Positions 1 to 5,571 of a stretch of DNA of 10,999 nucleotides are shown in pieces. A program made the translations under genes and the position numbers. A model generated the notes under the pieces. The model saw nothing but the letters and a program-made list of their open reading frames with translations. It was not told the DNA's origin and ran no database searches. This stretch comes from Candidatus Sabulitectum sp. GTDB taxonomy: Bacteria; Fermentibacterota; Fermentibacteria; Fermentibacterales; JCC-6. The stretch is from assembly GCA_029940175.1 (NCBI GenBank), contig JAOZRM010000099.1, positions 1 through 10,999 of the forward strand, given 5' to 3'. How positions within the stretch are numbered: position 1 is the first letter of the stretch; each line of letters opens with the position of its first letter.

Positions 1-196
1 CATCAACTTCGCCCTGGAGGTGATCCAGCATATCCTCGGTGATCATTATCACTGATACTTTTTCTTTAACCAGGAACTTGAAGGTTTTAACTGCTTCATG
101 TTCCGACTCAGGTGTGTATGTTTCGACTCCAAGAGCCCGGAAACCCAGAACAGAGTCTGCATCACCAATGAAGGCTGTTCTGCCCTTTTCCGCCAT
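1..196 (-). CDS. ntpG: V-type ATP synthase subunit F, 3' end cut off by window edge
   Basis: Subunit F is a small central-shaft protein that sits with D and C in the rotor linking the A3B3 head to the membrane ring. The first 65 codons are visible. They begin MAEKGRTAFIGDADSVLGFR and continue with an alternating strand/helix pattern (VSVIMITEDM), which is the Rossmann-like fold start of this family (usually about 100 residues). The ATG at 196-194 is preceded by a perfect AGGAGG four bases upstream, which fixes the start. It lies directly after subunit C, as in Thermus and Enterococcus operons. The C-terminal third is outside the window. The symbol follows E. hirae, where NtpG is the F homologue; atpF is used in other schemes. 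Confidence 0.93.
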   Translation of the reverse strand, partial: MAEKGRTAFIGDADSVLGFRALGVETYTPESEHEAVKTFKFLVKEKVSVIMITEDMLDHLQGEVD

Positions 197-200
197 GCTT

Positions 201-207
201 CCTCCTA
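201..207 (-). promoter_or_regulatory. SD of subunit F fused to the subunit C stop codon
   Basis: On the minus strand the string TAGGAGG is both the TAG stop of subunit C (207-205) and the consensus AGGAGG (206-201) for subunit F, whose ATG follows after AAGC. A ribosome finishing C is therefore placed on the F initiation site, which implies coupled translation of the two rotor subunits. Confidence 0.85.
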
Positions 208-1179
208 TCCTCTGGGAACTCTGGCGCTAAGACGCCTGGGGTCTATACCGGCTGCTTTGCCGGCTGCTATCATTTTCAAGTGGGAAGCTTCAAGCTCCCT
301 GCGTAGAACGTAAGCGGCAAGAGGTCCAGGACTGAACATGTTGCCGGAAGCTCTTTCCAATACATCCAGAGTCATCTGATCGCTAACTCTTTGAAATGCG
401 AGAAACGAGCCTGATTCCAGGCCTTGATCAAGAGCTGATGCAGCTTCTTCAAAACCTGATTTTTCCCCAAGAAGCGATGTAAGTTTGTTGACTCTCACTG
501 CTTCTGCTATGTCTGACGGGGTATGATATCCACCATCAAGCATGATTTCCTCAACAGCTGCAGGACTTAACTCGTCACCTCTGCATCTGGCTGCAGTGAG
601 AAAGTTTCTCAGCTCAATTTTTACCGAAGGAAGGCTTCCTACCGGCTCATCAAGTTTGCCTAGATTCTCAGATTCTACTTTTGCGGCAAGCCTGTCAAGA
701 GCTGAATCAAGTCTGGCGGCAGTGGGAGAATGGAGAGCCTGAATCTCCTCGAGGGTCTTCTGGAACTGAATAGGGAGAACACCAACAATATTGCTGTCAC
801 CCCAGACCCTTTTCAGGTCTTCCAGTGAAACCATTCCTGCCGGTTCCAGATCAACATCACCATCGCCTCCAGCGGCAAGGTTCTTCCAGAGGTATCTTGC
901 ATTCCTGACATCTCGTCTCAGGAGAATACCCTGAACAAAGTTCTTGTCATTTGAAAGTTCTGCGAGTTCCTCTTCCGCGAGGCAGACGGCACTTCTCAAA
1001 GCTCCCTCTAGTTCGTCTTCCGTCTGAAGGAGTGAACCGTACCAGGAATCTCCCAGGATCCTCAATACCTCGTCTCTATCCTCTGCGGAAATCAGCTGGT
1101 TCCAGATTCTATCCGTAAGGAGAGATTCATCCAGCCCGCTGACTCTGCCGCTTGCGTATGCGTAAGAACTGCCTGACAC
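205..1179 (-). CDS. ntpC: V-type ATP synthase subunit C
   Basis: Subunit C (V0D/AC39 family) is the funnel-shaped socket that joins the central shaft (D and F) to the K ring. The product is 324 residues, near the family norm of about 320-340. It is soluble and almost all helical, with the N-terminal SSYAYASGR motif typical of bacterial and archaeal C subunits and internal stretches such as LLRRDVRNARYLWKNL that fit AC39 repeats. The start is GTG at 1179-1177: it overlaps the TAG stop of subunit E by one base (TAGTG) and has GGAGG four bases upstream inside the end of the E gene. Position between E and F supports the call. Nothing appears truncated. Confidence 0.93.
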   Translation of the reverse strand: MSGSSYAYASGRVSGLDESLLTDRIWNQLISAEDRDEVLRILGDSWYGSLLQTEDELEGALRSAVCLAEEELAELSNDKNFVQGILLRRDVRNARYLWKNLAAGGDGDVDLEPAGMVSLEDLKRVWGDSNIVGVLPIQFQKTLEEIQALHSPTAARLDSALDRLAAKVESENLGKLDEPVGSLPSVKIELRNFLTAARCRGDELSPAAVEEIMLDGGYHTPSDIAEAVRVNKLTSLLGEKSGFEEAASALDQGLESGSFLAFQRVSDQMTLDVLERASGNMFSPGPLAAYVLRRELEASHLKMIAAGKAAGIDPRRLSARVPRG

Positions 1180-1769
1180 TATTCCTCCACCTGACCCTCC
1201 AGCGGCAAAAGCCGCGAAAGCTCCATTACCATTCCGTCATGGTTGAGCTCGGAAATCATGGAGAGTGTTGCGTTCAGACTAATATCTCCTGCGCGCATGA
1301 GTATTCCGCCGTGATCATTATGATTGTCTTCAGCCAGGACGAATTTGCGCTCATCCGTTGAAAGCTTCTTAAGGAAAGCTGAGGTTATTCTGTCTGCATC
1401 ACCAGCGCAGATCACAACCTCAATAGTTCCCTGAAGATCGCATTCCCCAAGAAGAGCACCCATTAGATCAAGGTAATCGGGAGCAGAAGCAATTTTTCTC
1501 ACAGAGTCTGATATAACTCGATCAACTATTTTTCTGCGGTGACTGAGAAGAGCTTTTTCCATCTCACGAATTGTGTGACTCTTCATCTGCCTGGCGTTTG
1601 CTTCTGTTCTGTTCCTGATCCTTTCAGCATCTTTGTGGTGTCTCCCCTTTATTCGAGATTTAACCACATGAAGAGCTTCCTTCTGTTCATCTCTGGCAGA
1701 CTGTATTATCTCATCCGCTTCTTTTTTTGCGTCGTTCTCGATCTTCGACAGTATAGCTTGAAGTGACAT
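1179..1769 (-). CDS. ntpE: V-type ATP synthase subunit E (peripheral stalk)
   Basis: Subunit E pairs with the G/H subunit to form the outer stalk that holds the A3B3 head still against rotor torque. The protein has 196 residues, the usual size. Residues 1 to about 85 form a charged continuous helix rich in Lys, Glu and Arg (N-terminal MSLQAILSKIENDAKKEADE). Residues from about 95 to the end form a globular domain with the GGILMRAGDISLNATLS element, corresponding to the conserved C-terminal alpha/beta domain of E. The ATG at 1769 follows the subunit K stop by 10 bases, with AGGGG five bases upstream that partly derives from K's TAG (TAGAGGGG). Its last codons contain the SD of subunit C. Confidence 0.93.
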   Translation of the reverse strand: MSLQAILSKIENDAKKEADEIIQSARDEQKEALHVVKSRIKGRHHKDAERIRNRTEANARQMKSHTIREMEKALLSHRRKIVDRVISDSVRKIASAPDYLDLMGALLGECDLQGTIEVVICAGDADRITSAFLKKLSTDERKFVLAEDNHNDHGGILMRAGDISLNATLSMISELNHDGMVMELSRLLPLEGQVEE

Positions 1770-1779
1770 AATTGCCCCT

Positions 1780-2241
1780 CTAGCCTATCTGACCAAGCAT
1801 GAGGAAGGAAACCAGGAACCCGAGAATAGCATAGAACTCAACGAATACAGCAAGAATCAGGGCCTTGGCACTGTCGTCAGGTTGCTTGGCTGTCATCATT
1901 GCTCCACCGGCACAAACTTTTCCCTGGTGAATTCCCGACATAAGACCAGCAAGAGCAATGGGCATTCCAGCTGCAAAAATCTTCCAGCCATCCACAAGTG
2001 CCAGAGGATTATCTCCTGTAAGCAAAGCAATCTTCTGTATGAGAAGGAAGGCGATAACAAATCCGTAGATACCCTGAGTTCCAGGAAGGGCTGTGAGCAG
2101 CAGAAGTTTTCCGAATTTTTTCGGATCAACACTCATCACACCTGTGCTTGCCTGTGCGGCAATGCCAACACCTACAGCACTTCCGATTCCAGCAAGTGCA
2201 CAGGCAAGGGCAACGCCCAGGTACGCAACTAAATAGTTCAA
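1780..2241 (-). CDS. ntpK: V-type ATP synthase subunit K (rotor ring proteolipid), probably Na+-binding
   Basis: Subunit K forms the ion-carrying rotor ring in the membrane. Its 153 residues make four membrane helices (roughly 4-32, 44-74, 86-114, 126-150), i.e. a fused double hairpin as in Enterococcus hirae NtpK (156 residues). There is one membrane carboxylate, Glu135 in helix 4 (VEFYAILGF); helix 2 has Gln in the matching place (LPGTQGIYG). Leu52, Thr55, Gln56, Gln106 and Glu135 correspond in context to E. hirae Leu61, Thr64, Gln65, Gln110 and Glu139, the Na+ ligands known from its ring structure. That makes Na+ coupling likely, though this is inferred by pattern and not by alignment. The start is TTG at 2241-2239 with AGGAGG seven bases upstream; no in-frame ATG lies nearby. 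Confidence 0.95.
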   Translation of the reverse strand: MNYLVAYLGVALACALAGIGSAVGVGIAAQASTGVMSVDPKKFGKLLLLTALPGTQGIYGFVIAFLLIQKIALLTGDNPLALVDGWKIFAAGMPIALAGLMSGIHQGKVCAGGAMMTAKQPDDSAKALILAVFVEFYAILGFLVSFLMLGQIG

Positions 2242-2254
2242 TTCATTTCCTCCT
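2239..2254 (-). promoter_or_regulatory. Strong SD with TTG start of subunit K and overlapping two-codon ORF
   Basis: AGGAGG (2254-2249) is followed after seven bases by the TTG start of subunit K. Between them lies an out-of-frame ATG-AAT-TGA (2246-2238), only two bases from the SD, whose stop overlaps the TTG by two bases. The spacing favours TTG as the real start. The mini-ORF could in principle let a mis-initiated ribosome stop on top of the K start codon and restart there. Confidence 0.75.
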
Positions 2255-2278
2255 TGTTTTTGTTTCTATTCCTTTTAA

Positions 2279-4264
2279 CTATCTTTTTATTCTAATATAT
2301 CTAGGTTCATAACGAAAAACCTTGAATGACACACCTGTTCCATCGTAAAACTTGCTGAAGAACTCTACAAACTGCAGTCGTGCGGTGTGTATAAAGCCAC
2401 TCAGTGCGGCCGTTGCCAGATTGAACAGATGACCGGCCACAAGCACAAGTACCGTGAGTACAATTCCAACAACAGGAACATCTTTGAGCATTCCTGCAAT
2501 CTCATTGATCACAGAAGCAATTATCGCGCTTGAGAGAGCAAGGGCAAAAAGTCTGGAGTAACTGAGCACGTCACCCAGGAGGTTTACAATGCCATAACAG
2601 GCATATGCTCCAAGACCGGCCTTTCCACCAATACCCTCAGCTTCTTTTCCTCCCATTACAAAGATCAGTACTGCGCCTACACCCAGCATTCCCAGAAAAA
2701 CACTATCCCAGATGCTTCCAATTGTATATAGGGCTCCATCCAGCAGGTAGTGATTGAAAAGCCAGGGGAAAAGACCCACCAGAGCAAGCATCCACCCGGT
2801 TTGATCTACAATGGCAAACATTCCCTCGCCTGCACGAAGACGTTTCTGCAGGTTTGCAATGATTCCCCATGCCAGCTGTACGAGTCCGAACCCGAGGGTC
2901 AGATAGAGAAACTGCTGTGAAAGAGCGAAACCATCAGATACTCCTCTGGTGTAACCTGGAACAAGTTTGTTCAATGGCATCGCAGCATCCTGCAGCAGCC
3001 TCGGAAGGGTGTCGAATGACATTCCAAACCAGCCCCCGAGAAGAATTCCCCAGAAGATGCTGGCGAGACCGCCCTGAAACATCAGTCTGAAAAGTCTCGT
3101 ATTGCCTTGATTCTTCTTTGTAAGATACCACCCGATTGCCGACCCGGCTGCAAGGGCAAGCCCGTAACCTGCGTCACCAATACAGATTCCAAAAAACACA
3201 ACATAAAAAGGTGCCATAAGCGGAGTGGGATCAGGATCAGCACCTTCTGGCCTTCCGTACATATCTGTAAGCATCAGGTAGGGATCAAGAGTCGCACTCT
3301 CTGATAGGAAAACAGGAGGTACATCGTCTTCATCGGGCTCTACCAGAGAAACATCAACTTCACCAAGTTTTTCCAAACTGGCTTTCAAGCTATTTACATC
3401 CTCTTCCCTGAGCCACAAATGCAGCAAAAGAGAAGAAACACTTGCCCTGCCTGAAGTTGCTGCTTCCTGATGAAGAGTTTGAAGTCCTACAGCATCCGAG
3501 AGGGCTTTCAACTCTGGAAGTTTAGTACAAAAAATATCTGCCTCAGAGGATAGCTGATTGATTCTATTCTGGATATCACTAAAAGACTTATTAAGTTTAC
3601 TGAGCTCTTCTGCCGGGGTCAGAGAATAACCAGCAAAATCTGCAGTTACAAAACCTGCTTCCGTGAGACCGGTGACAATTTCAGATTCACAGTTACTGTG
3701 CCATGTTACCAGTGCTTTGTCAGAACCCAGCTCTACCACGTGAAACAGATCGTTCTCTTTTTCGAGCTTCTCAAGGGGAAGGAATCCCTCTCTTGAAGAG
3801 ATGTGCCCCGCCCTGATAGTGAATGGTCTGTCACCGGAAATTTGATCAAACCGAAGGGGGAAATCACTCCACTCCTGGATGAAATCAATCTTGCGCTGAA
3901 TATCTTCAGCTTTTGATTTAAGAGTAATCAATTCATCGGAAATAGAAGCAGCCCTGAAAGCTGTTTTTTCTATTTCGCTGTTCTGAATCATTCCGGATAA
4001 TTCGTCTACTGTAACTGCAGCTGCTTTCGGCTGCTTTTTTAGCGGACTGATGTCTTGAAGAAAAGGGATTATTTTTTCAAGAGAAGTTGCAAGAGAGTGA
4101 AGGGACGAACGGTCAACCCCCTCAACCGGGGAAAAAGGAGCATTATCAACTGCAGACATATCTATCAGGTGAATGCTGCCTGCCTTTTCAAGGGTAGCAA
4201 GAACATCCGTTTTTTTGGAAGCGTGGCAAAGAATTTCAGCCTTAACAACACTGTCTCTTGCCAT
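2279..4264 (-). CDS. ntpI: V-type ATP synthase subunit I (membrane stator)
   Basis: Subunit I (the a-subunit of V/A ATPases) holds the ion half-channels against the K ring and anchors the peripheral stalks. The 661-residue product has a soluble N-terminal half (about 1-340, helical hairpins between small alpha/beta lobes) and a membrane half (about 348-625). Family motifs are clear: DPTPLMAPFYVVFFG and GDAGYGL at about 345-369, LLGDVLSYSRLFALALS at about 562-578 containing the essential channel arginine (Arg571), and GHLFNLATAALSGFIHTARL at about 611-630, followed by FVEFFSKFYDGTGVSFKVF. The length is typical. The ATG at 4264 overlaps the TAA stop of the preceding subunit (TAATG) and has only a weak GGG-type SD, so translation is probably coupled. 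The stop is TAG, 37 bases before the K start. Confidence 0.96.
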   Translation of the reverse strand: MARDSVVKAEILCHASKKTDVLATLEKAGSIHLIDMSAVDNAPFSPVEGVDRSSLHSLATSLEKIIPFLQDISPLKKQPKAAAVTVDELSGMIQNSEIEKTAFRAASISDELITLKSKAEDIQRKIDFIQEWSDFPLRFDQISGDRPFTIRAGHISSREGFLPLEKLEKENDLFHVVELGSDKALVTWHSNCESEIVTGLTEAGFVTADFAGYSLTPAEELSKLNKSFSDIQNRINQLSSEADIFCTKLPELKALSDAVGLQTLHQEAATSGRASVSSLLLHLWLREEDVNSLKASLEKLGEVDVSLVEPDEDDVPPVFLSESATLDPYLMLTDMYGRPEGADPDPTPLMAPFYVVFFGICIGDAGYGLALAAGSAIGWYLTKKNQGNTRLFRLMFQGGLASIFWGILLGGWFGMSFDTLPRLLQDAAMPLNKLVPGYTRGVSDGFALSQQFLYLTLGFGLVQLAWGIIANLQKRLRAGEGMFAIVDQTGWMLALVGLFPWLFNHYLLDGALYTIGSIWDSVFLGMLGVGAVLIFVMGGKEAEGIGGKAGLGAYACYGIVNLLGDVLSYSRLFALALSSAIIASVINEIAGMLKDVPVVGIVLTVLVLVAGHLFNLATAALSGFIHTARLQFVEFFSKFYDGTGVSFKVFRYEPRYIRIKR

Positions 4265-4581
4265 TATCCCGTCTCGCCTTCAACGGCTGAATGGATCAGT
4301 TCCAGGGCACGGGGAGCAATTACCTCGGCTCTGGAATCAAGATCTGCTTTCCCTTTTTCAAGTATTACTTTCTGTTTCTCTTTAAGAAGCGAAAGCTCCT
4401 GATGCACCTTTTCCATTCCCTGGTCCTCGTACTTCTTCAGCTCAGAGCTGTACTCTTTTTCTATCATGGAAACCTCTGCTGGAATACCGGTTCTGATTCT
4501 CCTGGCTTCTCTAGTGGCTTCCTCCACAAGTTCTCTGGCCTTTTCTTCTGAGGAAAGAAGAGAGTTCAATCTATCGCTCAT
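4264..4581 (-). CDS. V-type ATP synthase peripheral stalk subunit G/H
   Basis: This 105-residue protein is a single charged helix from end to end (SSEEKARELVEEATREARRI, then alternating Lys/Glu heptads), as expected for the G/H subunit that coils with E in the peripheral stalk. These proteins diverge quickly, so the call rests on length, coiled-coil character and position as first gene before subunit I, matching ntpF of E. hirae and the G gene of Thermus. I chose ATG at 4581 (MSDRLNSLL) because GGTGG lies nine bases upstream. The upstream ATG at 4632 adds an unlike, hydrophobic and basic 17-residue leader and has no SD. The stop TAA overlaps the ATG of subunit I by one base. Confidence 0.85.
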   Translation of the reverse strand: MSDRLNSLLSSEEKARELVEEATREARRIRTGIPAEVSMIEKEYSSELKKYEDQGMEKVHQELSLLKEKQKVILEKGKADLDSRAEVIAPRALELIHSAVEGETG

Positions 4582-4750
4582 TAAAGTTAACCACCCTTCT
4601 CGTCTGAACAGCATCCTGAATAAATTCATCAAGAGCTGTGCAAGTTGTGGATATCATTCCATAAATCACTCGAAGTCCAGCTTGTAAACCATTGATCTTC
4701 TTTAGGTTCAGCTGTTCTCCACAAAAAATGAAAGTTTTCAACATCTGCAT
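4571..4750 (-). CDS. Possible 59-residue small protein in the leader of the ATPase operon
   Basis: I do not recognise this product. The stretch 4582-4766 is the only gap of note in the window. It holds this reading frame, which starts MQMLKTFIF, contains LDEFIQDAVQ and ends in TAG eleven bases inside the G/H gene. In favour: about two thirds of its codons begin with a purine, it ends in TAG like most neighbours, and a short overlap with the next gene is normal here. Against: no SD lies ahead of ATG 4750 or ATG 4744, and there is no known family. The same 185 bases should also hold the promoter of the ATPase operon if there is one. I see a lone TATAAA (4765-4760) with no convincing -35 box, and no terminator hairpin behind the bactofilin gene. 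Confidence 0.25.
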   Translation of the reverse strand: MQMLKTFIFCGEQLNLKKINGLQAGLRVIYGMISTTCTALDEFIQDAVQTRRVVNFNER

Positions 4751-4766
4751 TGATATTGGTTTATAA

Positions 4767-5126
4767 CTACTGTTTAGGTTTCGTTTCTGCTCCACTCATG
4801 CTGCAGTGCCCTTCAAAGAAAACACCCTCCTCAATTGTAAGGGATTTAGTGATAATATCTCCTTCGATGCGGGAACCATTCTGCAACTCAAGCTGTTTTT
4901 CCGCTTTGATAGTACCGTTCACGGTACCACCTATAATTGCATGGGTAACGGAAACGTTACCCTTTATTCTACCTTCATGCCCCACTGTCAATGTGCCGGC
5001 CACATTAACTTCTCCCTCCACAAATCCATCAACCCGAAGACCGCCTTTGATGTTCAAAACTCCATTAACTGTACTGCCCCCGCCAATGGTAGAATTAATA
5101 GCACTATATGAATCGTCTCTAGCCAT
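4767..5126 (-). CDS. Bactofilin (polymer-forming cytoskeletal protein)
   Basis: Bactofilins polymerise without nucleotides into filaments that position cell-wall enzymes, chromosome-segregation proteins or stalk factors. The 119 residues match the compact family type: short polar ends around a beta-helix core (about 18-105) with repeating Gly-hydrophobic turns such as NGVLNIKGGLRVDGFVEGEV and GTLTVGHEGRIKGNVSV. The N-terminus MARDDSYSAINS lacks the short hydrophobic membrane-targeting motif (MFxK-like) described in some bactofilins, so membrane attachment would have to come from a partner. The ATG at 5126 follows the preceding membrane-protein gene by 14 bases, with GAGGGAAG a few bases upstream. 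A GC-rich hairpin (5146-5159) lies just before that SD. The stop is TAG. Confidence 0.96.
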   Translation of the reverse strand: MARDDSYSAINSTIGGGSTVNGVLNIKGGLRVDGFVEGEVNVAGTLTVGHEGRIKGNVSVTHAIIGGTVNGTIKAEKQLELQNGSRIEGDIITKSLTIEEGVFFEGHCSMSGAETKPKQ

Positions 5127-5140
5127 AACACTTCCCTCTT

Positions 5141-5494
5141 CTACTCGGGGCTTTCCCCGGAAACACCAGCTGTCGCCAGGTTTTCAATGATTGTTCGTGT
5201 ATTGCGTATTTCTTGTAATTCCAGCTCAACACCATCTAATCTGTAGTTCAACTCTCTGGCCATGGCAAGAGAATCAGCAAGCAAATTGTTCCTCTCCCTT
5301 AACTCGGCAGTTTTTGTGATTTCTGCCGTTCCCACTGAAACAATCACCACAGAACTAAGTACCGTTAGCACTACCAGCACAGCAAGAAAACGAAAAATAA
5401 CCAGCTTTCTGCCGGATACTATCCATTCTCTACCTCTACGTGTAGTAGCATGCGGTATTATATTAACAGTAAAGCTTTTATCTCTATTGGCCAA
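5141..5494 (-). CDS. Single-pass membrane protein resembling the anchor of bactofilin-linked M23 peptidases, without a peptidase domain
   Basis: The 117-residue product has a short cytoplasmic N-terminus with FTVNIIPH (8-15) and basic residues (TTRRGREW), one membrane helix at about 31-55, and a periplasmic coiled coil at about 60-106 (LRERNNLLADSLAMA and later ELQEIRNTRTIIENLA). This layout matches the first third of M23-family endopeptidases encoded beside bactofilins, whose cytoplasmic tip contacts the bactofilin. Here the protein ends at the point where the linker to the M23 domain would begin, and the bactofilin starts 14 bases later, so no remnant fits in between. The start is TTG at 5494-5492 with GGGAG (5504-5500) five bases upstream; an in-frame TGA lies seven codons further up. 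Inferred role: membrane anchor or adaptor for the bactofilin. The homology is by pattern only. Confidence 0.82.
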   Translation of the reverse strand: MANRDKSFTVNIIPHATTRRGREWIVSGRKLVIFRFLAVLVVLTVLSSVVIVSVGTAEITKTAELRERNNLLADSLAMARELNYRLDGVELELQEIRNTRTIIENLATAGVSGESPE

Positions 5495-5526
5495 TCTGTC
5501 TCCCAGTTCAGTTCATAGTATTCGCT

Positions 5527-5555
5527 AATCTAAAACCGAACTATCTTCGGGTCAA
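5527..5555 (-). promoter_or_regulatory. Probable sigma70-type promoter for the membrane protein-bactofilin pair
   Basis: The minus strand shows TTGACC (5555-5550, five of six to the -35 consensus), a 17-base spacer, then TAGATT (5532-5527, four of six to the -10 consensus). Transcription would begin near 5520, leaving about 25 bases of leader before the TTG start at 5494. It lies in the 77-base gap after the asparaginase gene, where a new transcription unit is expected because the gene functions change. The spacer also contains the hairpin listed as a weak terminator. Confidence 0.5.
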
Positions 5556-5569
5556 ACCTTTAGTTTTAG
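5530..5569 (-). terminator. Weak terminator-like hairpin nested in a 7-bp inverted repeat after the asparaginase gene
   Basis: CCGAA (5550-5546) and TTCGG (5540-5536) can pair around a five-base loop, followed by TTTTAG on the minus strand. An outer perfect inverted repeat, CTAAAAC (5569-5563) with GTTTTAG (5536-5530), encloses it and begins two bases past the asparaginase TAA stop. The two pairings share base 5536. The short stem and four-base U run make termination inefficient at best, and the element overlaps the promoter above. Confidence 0.35.
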
Positions 5570-5571
5570 AG

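Noticed and set aside
4582..4632. Longer start for subunit G/H at ATG 4632
   Set aside because: It adds a 17-residue Phe/Arg/Leu leader unlike the charged helix of this family and has no SD. ATG 4581 has GGTGG at suitable spacing.
5146..5159. Hairpin near the anchor stop as a terminator
   Set aside because: No U run follows it on either strand, and the bactofilin SD lies immediately after it.
4750..5190. Plus-strand 146-codon reading frame across the bactofilin
   Set aside because: It is antisense to a well-supported bactofilin, is rich in Pro/Ser/Thr as expected from a reverse frame, and has no SD or recognisable product.
5127..5200. Anchor gene as a frameshifted M23 peptidase pseudogene
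   Set aside because: Only 14 bases separate its stop from the bactofilin start, and the bactofilin occupies the following DNA, so no frameshifted peptidase remnant can be present. A clean short gene, or an old deletion, fits better.
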